DNA of 64,000 bases from Pseudomonas sp. GGS8 (GTDB lineage Bacteria; Pseudomonadota; Gammaproteobacteria; Pseudomonadales; Pseudomonadaceae), in NCBI RefSeq assembly GCF_024168645.1, contig NZ_JALJWF010000001.1, positions 2,979,501 to 3,043,500 on the forward strand, given 5' to 3'. This document shows positions 7,467-16,922 of this stretch, piece after piece. The first letter of the stretch is position 1; each line of letters starts with the position of its first letter. Position numbers and translations under genes: made by a program. A model generated the notes under the pieces. It was not told the origin of the DNA. It did no database searches and saw only the letters and a program-made list of their open reading frames with translations.

Positions 7467-9260
7467 ATGACAAAAACAACAATGCGCGCCATCTTCAAAC
7501 CGCAAGCGCTGGCCGCTGCGGTGGCCTTGGGCTGCTGTGCCCAGGCGCAGGCAGTTTCATTCAACATCGGCGAAATCGAGGGGCAGTTCGATTCTTCGCT
7601 GTCCGTCGGCGCAAGTTGGGGCATGCGCGACGCCGACAAGTCGCTGGTGGGCACCGTCAATGGCGGGACCGGCCAATCCTCGACCGGTGATGACGGACGC
7701 CTGAACTTCAAGAAAGGCGAAACCTTCTCCAAGATCTTCAAAGGCATCCACGACCTCGAATTAAAGTACGGCGACACGGGTGTGTTCGTCCGTGGCAAGT
7801 ACTGGTACGACTTCGAGCTCAAAGACGAAGACCGCGAGTTCAAGCAGATCAGTGACAGTGGCCGCAAGGAAGGCGCCAAGTCTTCCGGGGCGGAGCTTCT
7901 CGATGCCTTCGTTTATCACAACTATTCCATCGCCGATTTGCCGGGCACCGTGCGCGCTGGCAAGCAAGTAGTCAGTTGGGGTGAAAGTACCTTCATCGGC
8001 AACTCGATCAACAGCATCAACCCGATCGACGTCTCCGCGTTCCGTCGCCCCGGCGCCGAGATCAAGGAAGGGCTGATTCCGGTCAACATGCTGTTCGCCT
8101 CCCAGGGCCTGACCGATCAGCTCTCGGTGGAAGGTTTCTATCAACTGGAGTGGGACCAGACCGTCGTCGACAACTGCGGCACCTTCTTCGGTAACGATGT
8201 GGTGGCGGACGGTTGCAACAACAATTACACCGTCGGCAGCCCGGCGATTGCCCCGTTGGCGCCTTTGGCGTCGGCCTTCGGTCAACCGATCCAGGTGACC
8301 CGCGAGGGCGTGGTCGTTCCCCGTGGCGGCGACCGCGATGCGCGCGATTCCGGGCAGTGGGGCACGGCGTTGCGCTGGCTCGGTGACGACACCGAGTACG
8401 GCCTGTACTTCATGAACTACCACAGTCGCACACCGACGGTCGGCACCACCACTGCCAGCCTGTCGACGCTGGCCAGCCTGCCGGGCATGGTAAGTGTTGC
8501 CAACCGTCTGGCGCCGGGCAGCGGGTCGGGGCTGGCGCAAAGCGTGATGCTCGGACGCGGTCAGTACTACCTCGAATACCCGGAAGACATTCGTCTCTAC
8601 GGCGCGAGTTTCTCCACCACCTTGCCTACCGGCACCGCGTGGAGCGGCGAGATCAGCTATCGCCCGAATGCTCCGGTGCAGGTCAACACCAACGACCTGA
8701 CCCTGGCCATGGTCAACCCGATTGCCGGCGGCGCCGCGTCACCGATAGCCACCACTCCTGGCGCTGACAACAAAGGCTATCGCCGCAAGGAAATCACGCA
8801 GATCCAAAGCACCCTCACACAGTTCTTCGACCAGGTGTTGGGCGCCCAGCGCTTGACGCTGGTGGGCGAAGCGGCGGTGGTTCACGTCGGTGGTCTGGAG
8901 CCGCGGAGCAAACTGCGTTACGGCCGCGATTCGGTCTACGGCCAGTACGGTTTCGGCGGCGATACCGACGGCTTCGTCACCTCGACCTCCTGGGGCTACC
9001 GCGCCCGGGCAATCCTCGATTACGCCAACGTGATCGGCGGGATCAATCTCAAGCCCAACCTGTCCTGGTCCCATGACGTCAGCGGTTATGGCCCCAACGG
9101 TCTGTTCAACGAAGGCGCCAAGGCCATCAGCGTCGGCCTCGATGCCGACTACCGCAACACCTACACCGCGAGCTTGAGTTACACCGACTTTTTCGGCGGG
9201 GATTACAACACCCTGACTGACCGCGACTTCGTGGCCTTGAGCTTCGGCGTGAACTTCTGA
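7467..9260 (+). CDS. DUF1302 family outer-membrane-type protein
   Basis: The likely start is ATG 7467 (GGGGA 8 bases ahead), giving 597 aa; the open frame reaches back to 7290 without a ribosome binding site. A signal peptide is clear: a basic start, LAAAVALGCC, then AQAQA before VSFNIGEIEG. The body is rich in alternating aromatic/polar strands and ends in aromatic-Gly-Val-Asn-Phe (LSFGVNF), as in outer membrane beta-barrels. DUF1302 proteins are poorly characterised and often paired with DUF1329 proteins near genes for degrading hydrophobic compounds. Here the DUF1329 gene follows after 23 bases. Transport or surface handling of a lipid-like substrate is a reasonable inference, not shown. 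Confidence 0.87.
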   Translation: MTKTTMRAIFKPQALAAAVALGCCAQAQAVSFNIGEIEGQFDSSLSVGASWGMRDADKSLVGTVNGGTGQSSTGDDGRLNFKKGETFSKIFKGIHDLELKYGDTGVFVRGKYWYDFELKDEDREFKQISDSGRKEGAKSSGAELLDAFVYHNYSIADLPGTVRAGKQVVSWGESTFIGNSINSINPIDVSAFRRPGAEIKEGLIPVNMLFASQGLTDQLSVEGFYQLEWDQTVVDNCGTFFGNDVVADGCNNNYTVGSPAIAPLAPLASAFGQPIQVTREGVVVPRGGDRDARDSGQWGTALRWLGDDTEYGLYFMNYHSRTPTVGTTTASLSTLASLPGMVSVANRLAPGSGSGLAQSVMLGRGQYYLEYPEDIRLYGASFSTTLPTGTAWSGEISYRPNAPVQVNTNDLTLAMVNPIAGGAASPIATTPGADNKGYRRKEITQIQSTLTQFFDQVLGAQRLTLVGEAAVVHVGGLEPRSKLRYGRDSVYGQYGFGGDTDGFVTSTSWGYRARAILDYANVIGGINLKPNLSWSHDVSGYGPNGLFNEGAKAISVGLDADYRNTYTASLSYTDFFGGDYNTLTDRDFVALSFGVNF

Positions 9261-9283
9261 TCTGCCTGAGAAGGATGATTTAA

Positions 9284-10651
9284 ATGCGCAAGATGATTCT
9301 GCAATGCGGTGCCCTGGCACTCAGTCTGTTGGCCGCTAACGTAATGGCGGCGGTCTCGCCGGAAGAGGCCGGCAAGCTCGGCACCACACTCACGCCACTC
9401 GGCGCCGAGAAGGCCGGTAACGCTGACGGCTCGATCCCGGCCTGGACCGGTGGCATCCCGAAAAACGCCGGTGCGGTCGACAGCAAAGGCTTTCTGGCCG
9501 ACCCGTTCGCCAGTGAAAAACCGCTGTTCACCATCACCGCCGCAACGGTCGACAAGTACAAGGACAAGCTTTCGGACGGTCAGGTGGCGATGTTCAAGCG
9601 CTACCCGCAAACCTACAGAATTCCGGTCTACCCGACCCACCGTACCGTGGCCGTGCCACCGGAAATCTACGAGTCGGCCAAGCGCAGCGCGCTGAACGTG
9701 ACCAGCATCAACGACGGTAACGGCTTGGCCAACTTCACCGGCAACCGCTACTACGCGTTCCCGATTCCGAAGAATGGCGTCGAGGTGCTGTGGAACCACA
9801 TCACCCGTTACCACGGCGGCAACCTGCGACGCATCATCACCCAGGTGACCCCGCAGACCAACGGCAGCTACACGCCGATCCGCTTCGAGGAAGAGATCGC
9901 CGTACCGCAATTGATGAAGGACCTGGACCCGGACAAAGCCGCTAACGTACTGACCTTCTTCAAGCAGTCGGTGACCGCGCCGGCGCGGCTGGCGGGTAAC
10001 GTGCTGCTGGTGCACGAAACCCTCGACCAAGTGAAAGAGCCGCGCCTGGCGTGGATCTACAACGCCGGTCAACGTCGTGTGCGTCGTGCACCGCAAGTGG
10101 CCTACGACGGACCGGGCACCGCCGCTGACGGCCTGCGGACTTCGGATAACTTCGACATGTTCTCCGGTGCGCCGGATCGCTACGACTGGAAATTGATCGG
10201 CAAAAAGGAAATGTACATTCCCTACAACAGCTACAAACTCGACTCGCCGAGCCTCAAGTACGATGACGTGGTGAAAGCCGGGCACATCAACCAGGACCTG
10301 ACCCGTTACGAGTTGCACCGGGTCTGGGAAGTGGTGGGCACGGTCAAGCCGAGTGAGCGGCACATCTACGCCAAACGCCACATGTACTTGGACGAAGACA
10401 GCTGGCAAGTGGCGCTGGTGGATCACTACGATGGTCGTGGCCAACTGTGGCGAGTGGCCGAAGGTCACGCCCAGTACTACTACGATCACCAGACTCCGGC
10501 CTACACCCTCGAGGCGCTCTACGACATCATCGCGGGTCGATACATTGCCCTGGGAATGAAGAACGAAGAGAAGCACAGTTTCGAGTTTGGCTTCGACGCC
10601 AAGGCTGCCGACTACACCCCGTCGGCCCTGCGCGCCGAGGGCGTCCGGTAA
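9284..10651 (+). CDS. DUF1329 family periplasmic protein
   Basis: This 455-aa protein has a signal peptide (MRKMILQCGALALSLLAANVMA, cleavage before AVSPEEAG). It carries family hallmarks such as PAWTGGIP near residue 48, YPTHRT near 115 and the late RVWEVVGTVK and ARHMYLDEDSW-like stretch. DUF1329 proteins have a LolB-like fold and are thought to bind lipophilic ligands in the periplasm or at the outer membrane; the ligand here is unknown. AGAAGG lies ahead of ATG 9284. It is co-transcribed with the DUF1302 gene and ends at an intrinsic terminator. Confidence 0.88.
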   Translation: MRKMILQCGALALSLLAANVMAAVSPEEAGKLGTTLTPLGAEKAGNADGSIPAWTGGIPKNAGAVDSKGFLADPFASEKPLFTITAATVDKYKDKLSDGQVAMFKRYPQTYRIPVYPTHRTVAVPPEIYESAKRSALNVTSINDGNGLANFTGNRYYAFPIPKNGVEVLWNHITRYHGGNLRRIITQVTPQTNGSYTPIRFEEEIAVPQLMKDLDPDKAANVLTFFKQSVTAPARLAGNVLLVHETLDQVKEPRLAWIYNAGQRRVRRAPQVAYDGPGTAADGLRTSDNFDMFSGAPDRYDWKLIGKKEMYIPYNSYKLDSPSLKYDDVVKAGHINQDLTRYELHRVWEVVGTVKPSERHIYAKRHMYLDEDSWQVALVDHYDGRGQLWRVAEGHAQYYYDHQTPAYTLEALYDIIAGRYIALGMKNEEKHSFEFGFDAKAADYTPSALRAEGVR

Positions 10652-10678
10652 GGGTTTTGATACATAGGCATCACGAAA

Positions 10679-10702
10679 GGCGACCGGTGGGTCGCCTTTT
10701 TT
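10679..10702 (+). terminator. intrinsic terminator after DUF1329 gene
   Basis: GGCGACC (10679-10685) and GGTCGCC (10690-10696) form a 7-bp stem followed by six T. It closes the DUF1302-DUF1329 transcript, so the following regulator has its own promoter. Confidence 0.85.
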
Positions 10703-10791
10703 ATGGGCGCCAATCAGCGCGCTGAATACCTCTCAACAAGCGGGATGGAGAGGGTTAGGGTTGTCGGACAATTATAAAAAGGCACGCCGCA

Positions 10792-13344
10792 ATGACCGCC
10801 ATGACCCCGTGTCTGGACCGTTCTGGATTTCTGCCCCGCCTGTCCTCTCATCACCTGTCGCGGGCTCGCTTGACCGAGCCGCTACTGGCCTCCACGGCCC
10901 GAGTGAAATTACTCTGCGCACCCGCCGGCAGCGGCAAGAGTGCGCTGCTCGCCGAGTGCCTGTTGCGGGCGCCATCCCAATGCCGGGTGCATTGGCTGCC
11001 CTTGTCTGGCGTGGCGTCGAGCGCGGCCGATTTTCGTCATCGTCTGGCGGAGGCGCTGGGGCTGGCCTCGGCGGGCGAAACCGAATTGCTGCGCAATCTG
11101 GCGCGATTACAGACGCCGACCTGGCTGTTTCTCGATGACTACTGCCGTCTGCCGAACCCGGAGCTGGACTCGTTGCTGGATCGCATGTTGGCGATCGGCA
11201 GCCCGATGCTGACCTGGTGGCTTGGCACTCGCCGCCGGCCGCAATGCAACTGGCCAAGGTTGCTGCTCGATGATGAGTTGTACGAGTGCGAGAGCGCTTG
11301 GCTGGCTTTTACTTCAGGTGAAGTGGAGCAGCTGTTGCGTCCCTGGGTGCCGGATCAGGCCAACAAGGTGGCCAGTCGGGTCATCCGTCGCACTGGCGGC
11401 TGGTGTGCCGGTGTGCGGATCGCACTGTTGCAGAAGTGCGACTGGTCGCGTCAGGACAACGCCCAGGGACGGGCGGACACCTTGCTCGATTATCTGCAGC
11501 ACGAGTTGTTCAGCTCGCTGACGCCTGAGTTGAGCGAGGCCTGGCGCGTGCTGGCCCACTTGCCACGCTTCAATGCCCGACTGTGTGATCACCTGTTCGG
11601 GGCCGGGGAGGGCGCGCAGTACCTGAGGACCTTGCAAGCTCTGGGCTGTTTTATCGAACCCTGGCGCGACTCCACCGACTGGCTGCAGGTGTTCACCCCG
11701 TTCACCCAATTGCTGCGCGATGAGCAATGGCCGGCCGGACGCTCCTGGCATCGGCGTGCCTGCCAGTGGTTCTGCGCCGAGCAGGACTGGAAATCAGCCT
11801 TCGAACAGGCATTGCTCGCCGAGGAATACGAAGTGGCGGTCAGCCTGTTGCAGCACTTCAGTTTCGAGCAGCTGTTCGAGGAGCAGACGGTGGTGCTGTT
11901 GTTGCGTTTGCACGAGCAGCAAGGCGAGGAACTGACACTGGGCAGTCCGCAGTTGGTCGGATTGATTACCGCCGCCTTGTTGTTCGCCGGACGTTTCGAG
12001 CAGGCGACCACCTGCATCGCTCGTTTGGCGCATTTCACGCCGCAACCCTCGGCCGTGCTTCAGCATCGATTGATTGCACGCTGGCAGTCCCTGCAGGGTT
12101 GGCTACTGCATTTGCAGGGGCGCATGGAGCTTTCTCGCGCGCACTTTCTTGACGCGTTGAGCGCACTCGATCCCGACTGTTGGACGGCGCGGTTGATGTG
12201 TTTGTCGGGGCTGACGCAACAGGCATTGCTAAGGGGCGAACTCGACGTCGCACACGCCCATAACCGCGAGGCCTTGTGCCTGGCGCGGGCGCAAGGTTCG
12301 CTGGTGTTCGAGGGCCTGATGGAGCTCGATCATGCGCAATTGCTGGAGCAACGGGGCGCGGCGGTGCGGGCCGAAAGCTTGCTCTGTGACATCAATGAAC
12401 TGCTCAGTCAGCGTTCGGACCGACCTGCGCCCTTGCTGGGACGAATTGCGTTGCGTCGTGGGCGGCTGGCCATGAGTCTGGGAGCAGACGAACACGCTGC
12501 CGAACTCTTTCAGGCGGGGCTGGACGAGTGCTTGCACAACCATGACAAGCGCGTGCTGTATGGGTTTCTCGGTCTGGCGCAACAGGCGGCCAATCATCGA
12601 AATTATGCTGCGGCGTTTGTTCATCTGCGCGACGCTGAACGGTTAATGCAGCAGCGGCAGATTCCCGAAACGGTTTATCGGGGGGTACTGCTGCAAATCA
12701 GCAGCCATATCTGGTTGCAGCAGGGGCGTCCCGAGTTGGCCTGCGAAGCCTTGAGTCGGGTGCTCCGTCATTATCGTGGCTCCCCTGTACGCCAGGCACC
12801 GCCAGCGACACTCGAGCTGATACCGGTTCTGGAATTCCTGTTGATACTGGCCGAGGTTTATCTAGGACTGGCCCAAGCGCCGTTGGCCCGGCTCGAGGCC
12901 CAGTTGCAATGGGCGCGACAGCGAGGCATGTCGCGACTACAAGCACAGTTGCATTTGGTCATGGCCGAAGTTGCCTGGTTGACCGACGACCCTTCTGCTC
13001 AGCAGTCGTTGCAGGACGGATTGGCCCTGGTCGAGCGCTGCAACCTCCAACAAGTGTTGTGCGATTTGCAACTACGCCAGCCTGAATTACTGGGCGCAAT
13101 CCGCCTTGCCGCAACGGGAGCCCCTTTGAATGGGGAGACCTTCCCACAGAGTCAATTGAGTTTGCGTGAAATAGAAGTATTGAAGTTAGTGGCGCAGGGT
13201 AATTCCAATCAACAGATTGCCGACCTTCTTTTTATTTCATTGCACACCGTTAAAACCCATGCACGGAGAATTAATGTGAAGTTGGGAGTGGAGCGAAGAA
13301 CCCAGGCGGTTGCGCAGGCAAAGTTGTTGGGGATGCTCGGTTAG
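10792..13344 (+). CDS. LuxR-family MalT-like transcriptional regulator
   Basis: This 850-aa STAND-type regulator has an N-terminal ATPase with the Walker A motif APAGSGKSALL near residue 44 and a Walker B-like WLFLDDYCRL near 113. A long helical, TPR-like sensor region occupies residues about 350-770. The C-terminal LuxR helix-turn-helix (LSLREIEVLKLVAQGNSNQQ, then HTVKTHARRI) covers about 783-845. Members are activated by an inducer and ATP, like MalT. The gene lies just downstream of the DUF1302-DUF1329 pair and probably controls it and possibly the genes at 161-2868. The inducer is not predictable. ATG 10792 and ATG 10801 are both possible starts; neither has a good Shine-Dalgarno. Confidence 0.88.
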   Translation: MTAMTPCLDRSGFLPRLSSHHLSRARLTEPLLASTARVKLLCAPAGSGKSALLAECLLRAPSQCRVHWLPLSGVASSAADFRHRLAEALGLASAGETELLRNLARLQTPTWLFLDDYCRLPNPELDSLLDRMLAIGSPMLTWWLGTRRRPQCNWPRLLLDDELYECESAWLAFTSGEVEQLLRPWVPDQANKVASRVIRRTGGWCAGVRIALLQKCDWSRQDNAQGRADTLLDYLQHELFSSLTPELSEAWRVLAHLPRFNARLCDHLFGAGEGAQYLRTLQALGCFIEPWRDSTDWLQVFTPFTQLLRDEQWPAGRSWHRRACQWFCAEQDWKSAFEQALLAEEYEVAVSLLQHFSFEQLFEEQTVVLLLRLHEQQGEELTLGSPQLVGLITAALLFAGRFEQATTCIARLAHFTPQPSAVLQHRLIARWQSLQGWLLHLQGRMELSRAHFLDALSALDPDCWTARLMCLSGLTQQALLRGELDVAHAHNREALCLARAQGSLVFEGLMELDHAQLLEQRGAAVRAESLLCDINELLSQRSDRPAPLLGRIALRRGRLAMSLGADEHAAELFQAGLDECLHNHDKRVLYGFLGLAQQAANHRNYAAAFVHLRDAERLMQQRQIPETVYRGVLLQISSHIWLQQGRPELACEALSRVLRHYRGSPVRQAPPATLELIPVLEFLLILAEVYLGLAQAPLARLEAQLQWARQRGMSRLQAQLHLVMAEVAWLTDDPSAQQSLQDGLALVERCNLQQVLCDLQLRQPELLGAIRLAATGAPLNGETFPQSQLSLREIEVLKLVAQGNSNQQIADLLFISLHTVKTHARRINVKLGVERRTQAVAQAKLLGMLG

Positions 13345-13384
13345 TGTTGGGTTTTCTGTGTATGGGTTCGGCTTCTGATAACGA

Positions 13385-14179
13385 TCAATCGGCCAGGGCA
13401 GGTGGCTGATACCCCATCCGCCAACTCACGGCCCGGGTCGCCGCCAGCAAGCGCTGCGCCGCCGGGCCGTTTTCGTCGGCGTGGAACAACGAGGTCGGGC
13501 CGACGATGGTCATCACCGCCGCCACCTGGCCGACGGCGTTGAACACCGGAGCCGACAATGCGTCGACCCCGGGCATCAATAATCCGTGAACGTGGTGCAA
13601 ACCCCGTTCGCGGATTTGCTGGCACAACGTCACGTAGGCCTGCTCGTCCGCCAATGGGTGAGCCTCCACCGCGCTGACCTCCGCCTCGCGCAGTTCCACC
13701 GTCTCCCGGTGGGGCAGAAAGGCACTGAACACCAACCCTGTCGACGAGCTGAGCAACGGTAAAACCGAGCCCAATTGCGTGACCACCGTCACCGCTCGCA
13801 CTGCCGGTTCGATGTGCACCACCGTCGCCCCCTGATTACCCCACACCGCCAAAAAACAGGTTTCGTTCAGATCGTCACGCAGTTCGGCCAAGGGCAGGGC
13901 GGCGACTTTCAGCACGTCCATACTGTTCAGAGCAGCCAGGCCCACGCGCAACGCTTCACGGCCCAGGCCGTAGTGGTTGGTGGCGGGGTTCTGCTCGGCA
14001 AAACCGCTGGCGATCAACGCCTGTAGGTAACGGTGAACCTTGCTCGCAGGCATCTGAACGTGTTCGGCCAGACGCGACAGCGAGGTCGAGGGCGATAGCT
14101 CGGCCAGTGCCTTGAGGATGTCAGTACCGACCTCGGCCGAGCGGACTTTCTGTTTATCGTTGTTGCGCGGCGTTTCCAT
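13385..14179 (-). CDS. hmgR: IclR-family repressor of the homogentisate pathway
   Basis: This 264-aa protein has an N-terminal winged helix (ILKALAELSPSTSLSRLAEH near residue 22, MPASKVHRYLQAL near 48) and a C-terminal IclR effector domain (GLVFSAFLPHRETV, GVDALSAPVFNAVGQVAAVM). It is transcribed away from hmgA-fahA-maiA, as in P. putida, where HmgR represses the operon and is released by homogentisate. A 17-bp palindrome in the shared intergenic region is a good operator candidate. The specific assignment rests on that context; the fold itself is certain. Confidence 0.88.
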   Translation of the reverse strand: METPRNNDKQKVRSAEVGTDILKALAELSPSTSLSRLAEHVQMPASKVHRYLQALIASGFAEQNPATNHYGLGREALRVGLAALNSMDVLKVAALPLAELRDDLNETCFLAVWGNQGATVVHIEPAVRAVTVVTQLGSVLPLLSSSTGLVFSAFLPHRETVELREAEVSAVEAHPLADEQAYVTLCQQIRERGLHHVHGLLMPGVDALSAPVFNAVGQVAAVMTIVGPTSLFHADENGPAAQRLLAATRAVSWRMGYQPPALAD

Positions 14180-14241
14180 GAAGGCGGTCTGATCCCGGGA
14201 CGAATGGGCGTCTTTATAGCTTGACGGTCAATACCAATCAA

Positions 14242-14258
14242 ATTACGTTATGCGTAAT
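14242..14258. promoter_or_regulatory. candidate HmgR operator
   Basis: ATTACGTTATGCGTAAT is a 17-bp inverted repeat (6-bp arms, 5-bp centre) 40 bases ahead of hmgA. A further ATTACG-like half-site follows at about 14261. The size and place agree with the 17-bp palindrome reported for HmgR of P. putida. Confidence 0.7.
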
Positions 14259-14297
14259 TGAATTACGATAAAAATAACTTCCCGTTCAGGAGGCTCC

Positions 14298-15602
14298 ATG
14301 AACCTCGATTCAACGGCGCCAGCGCTGGCTTATCAGTCAGGCTTTGGCAACGAATTCAGCAGTGAAGCGTTGCCCGGCGCACTGCCCGTCGGCCAGAACT
14401 CCCCTCAAAACGCTCCTTACGGCCTGTACACCGAACTGTTCTCCGGCACTGCGTTCACCATGGCCCGCAGCGAAGCACGCCGCACCTGGATGTACCGCAT
14501 TCAGCCGTCGGCCAATCACCCGGCATTCGTCAAACTGGATCGGCAACTGGCCGGTGGTCCGTTGGGTGAAGTGACCCCCAATCGCCTGCGCTGGAACCCC
14601 TTGGATATTCCGACCGAGCCTACCGATTTCATCGACGGGCTGGTGAGCATGGCCGCCAATTCGGGCGCGGATAAACCGGCAGGAATCAGCATTTATAACT
14701 ACCGCGCCAACCGCTCCATGGAGCGGGTGTTCTTCAACGCTGACGGCGAAATGCTGCTGGTACCGGAGCTGGGCCGCCTGCGCATCGCCACCGAACTGGG
14801 CGTGCTGGAGCTGGAACCGCTGGAAGTCGCCGTGCTGCCTCGCGGCCTGAAATTCCGCATCGAATTGCTCGACCCGCAAGCCCGCGGCTACGTGGCTGAA
14901 AACCATGGTGCGCCATTGCGCCTGCCGGACCTGGGGCCGATCGGCAGCAACGGCCTGGCCAACCCCCGGGACTTCCTGACCCCGGTGGCGCATTACGAAA
15001 ACCTCAAGCAACCGACCACCCTGGTGCAGAAATTCCTTGGGCAGCTGTGGGGCTGCGAGCTCGATCATTCGCCGCTGAACGTGGTCGCCTGGCATGGCAA
15101 CAACGTGCCGTACAAATACGACCTGCGCCGTTTCAACACCCTCGGCACGGTGAGTTTCGATCACCCCGATCCGTCGATTTTCACCGTCCTGACCTCGCCG
15201 ACCAGCGTGCATGGTCTGGCCAACCTCGACTTCGTGATTTTCCCGCCACGCTGGATGGTGGCCGAAAAGACGTTCCGTCCACCGTGGTTCCACCGCAACC
15301 TGATGAATGAATACATGGGCCTGATCAAGGGCGAGTACGACGCCAAGGCCGAAGGTTTCGTGCCGGGCGGCGCCTCGTTGCACAGTTGCATGAGCGCCCA
15401 CGGCCCCGATGGCGAGACCTGCACCAAGGCGATCAACGCTGAACTGGCGCCGGCTAAAATCGATAACACCATGGCTTTCATGTTCGAAACCAGCCAGGTG
15501 CTGCGCCCGAGCCGATTCGCCCTGGATTGCCCGCAACTGCAAAACGATTACGACGCCTGCTGGGCCACGCTGCCCGCCACTTTCGACCCGACCCGGAGAT
15601 AA
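14298..15602 (+). CDS. hmgA: homogentisate 1,2-dioxygenase
   Basis: This 434-aa iron(II) dioxygenase opens the ring of homogentisate to maleylacetoacetate, the central step of tyrosine and phenylalanine catabolism. It starts in family style with [19 protein letters not shown]. The iron ligands expected of the family are visible: the His of [12 protein letters not shown] with the Glu five to six residues later, and the His of [11 protein letters not shown]. The length equals the bacterial norm. CAGGAGG lies 6 bases ahead of ATG 14298. It is the first gene of the hmg operon; fahA follows 3 bases after the stop. Confidence 0.97.
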   Translation: MNLDSTAPALAYQSGFGNEFSSEALPGALPVGQNSPQNAPYGLYTELFSGTAFTMARSEARRTWMYRIQPSANHPAFVKLDRQLAGGPLGEVTPNRLRWNPLDIPTEPTDFIDGLVSMAANSGADKPAGISIYNYRANRSMERVFFNADGEMLLVPELGRLRIATELGVLELEPLEVAVLPRGLKFRIELLDPQARGYVAENHGAPLRLPDLGPIGSNGLANPRDFLTPVAHYENLKQPTTLVQKFLGQLWGCELDHSPLNVVAWHGNNVPYKYDLRRFNTLGTVSFDHPDPSIFTVLTSPTSVHGLANLDFVIFPPRWMVAEKTFRPPWFHRNLMNEYMGLIKGEYDAKAEGFVPGGASLHSCMSAHGPDGETCTKAINAELAPAKIDNTMAFMFETSQVLRPSRFALDCPQLQNDYDACWATLPATFDPTRR

Positions 15603-15605
15603 CCC

Positions 15606-16910
15606 ATGACTCAGACTTCCATCACTCGTAGCTGGGTTGCCTCCGCCAACGGCCATGCGGATTTCCCGTTGCAGAACCTGCCGTTGGGCGTGTTCAGCGT
15701 GAAGGGCGCCGCGCCGCGCAGTGGCGTGGCCATCGGCGACCATATCTTTGATCTGGAAGCGGCACTCGATGCCGGGCTGTTCGATGGCGCCGCGCGCGCC
15801 GCTGTCGAAGCCACCCGTGGCGGCCAGTTGAATGCGTTTTTCGAGCGGGGTCGCGAAGCACGCGTCGCCCTGCGTGAACGCTTGATCGAGTTGTTTAAGG
15901 AAGGCAGCACCCTGCACGGCAAGATCGAAGCCCAAGGCGCAAAACTGCTGCCGCTGGCGGCGGATTGCCAGATGCACCTGCCGGCGAAGATCAACGACTA
16001 CACCGACTTCTACGTCGGCATCGAGCACGCGCAGAATGTCGGCAAACTGTTCCGCCCGGACAACCCGTTGCTACCGAACTACAAGTACGTGCCAATTGGT
16101 TACCACGGCCGCGCCTCGACCATTCGTCCGTCCGGCACCGACGTGCGTCGACCGAAAGGCCAGACCCTGCCGGCCGGCCAGACCGAGCCGACGTTTGGCC
16201 CGTGTGCACGCCTGGATTACGAACTGGAACTGGGTATCTGGATTGGCCCGGGCAACGCCATGGGCGACTCGATCGCCATCGGGGACGCCGCCGATCATAT
16301 CGCCGGTTTCTGCCTGCTCAACGACTGGTCGGCGCGGGATATTCAAGCCTGGGAATACCAGCCGCTGGGGCCGTTCCTGTCCAAGAGTTTCATCACCAGC
16401 ATTTCGCCGTGGGTGGTGACGGCGGAAGCGCTGGAGCCATTCCGTCGTGCGCAGCCGGCGCGCCCTGAAGGCGATCCGCAACCGCTGCCTTACCTGTTCG
16501 ACAAACGCGATCAGGCGGCCGGTGCCTTCGACATCGAACTCGAAGTGCTGCTGCTGACCGAATCGATGCGCGAACAGAATCTGCCGGCTCATCGCCTGAC
16601 CCTCAGCAACACAAAACATATGTACTGGACCGTTGCGCAGATGGTGGCGCACCACAGCGTCAACGGTTGCCAGTTGCAGGCCGGCGATCTGTTCGGTTCG
16701 GGCACGCTGTCCGGGCCTGAAAGCGGCCAGTTCGGCAGCCTGCTGGAAATCACCGAGGGCGGTAAAAAGCCGATCGAGCTGGCTTCGGGCGAGGTGCGTA
16801 AATTCCTCGAGGACGGCGACGAAATCATCCTGCGGGCACGTTGCAGCCGTGAGGGATTTGCCTCCATCGGTTTTGGCGAATGCCGCGGCAAAGTGCTGCC
16901 GGCGCGCTAA
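15606..16910 (+). CDS. fahA: fumarylacetoacetase
   Basis: This 434-aa enzyme hydrolyses fumarylacetoacetate to fumarate and acetoacetate (HmgB in P. putida naming). The N-terminal SH3-like domain covers about the first 120 residues. The catalytic FAH domain has NDYTDFYVGIEHAQN with the metal-binding aspartate, YHGRAST, LDYELELGIWIGPGN carrying two acidic ligands, and LLNDWSARDIQAWEYQPLGP. The length is typical. It sits between hmgA and maiA with very short spacers. Confidence 0.96.
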   Translation: MTQTSITRSWVASANGHADFPLQNLPLGVFSVKGAAPRSGVAIGDHIFDLEAALDAGLFDGAARAAVEATRGGQLNAFFERGREARVALRERLIELFKEGSTLHGKIEAQGAKLLPLAADCQMHLPAKINDYTDFYVGIEHAQNVGKLFRPDNPLLPNYKYVPIGYHGRASTIRPSGTDVRRPKGQTLPAGQTEPTFGPCARLDYELELGIWIGPGNAMGDSIAIGDAADHIAGFCLLNDWSARDIQAWEYQPLGPFLSKSFITSISPWVVTAEALEPFRRAQPARPEGDPQPLPYLFDKRDQAAGAFDIELEVLLLTESMREQNLPAHRLTLSNTKHMYWTVAQMVAHHSVNGCQLQAGDLFGSGTLSGPESGQFGSLLEITEGGKKPIELASGEVRKFLEDGDEIILRARCSREGFASIGFGECRGKVLPAR

Positions 16911-16922
16911 GAGGATCGGCTC

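Noticed and set aside
14337..16028. 563-aa open frame on the minus strand opposite hmgA/fahA
   Set aside because: It is the antisense of two well-identified genes, lacks a ribosome binding site and any recognisable family; long antisense frames are common in high-GC coding DNA.
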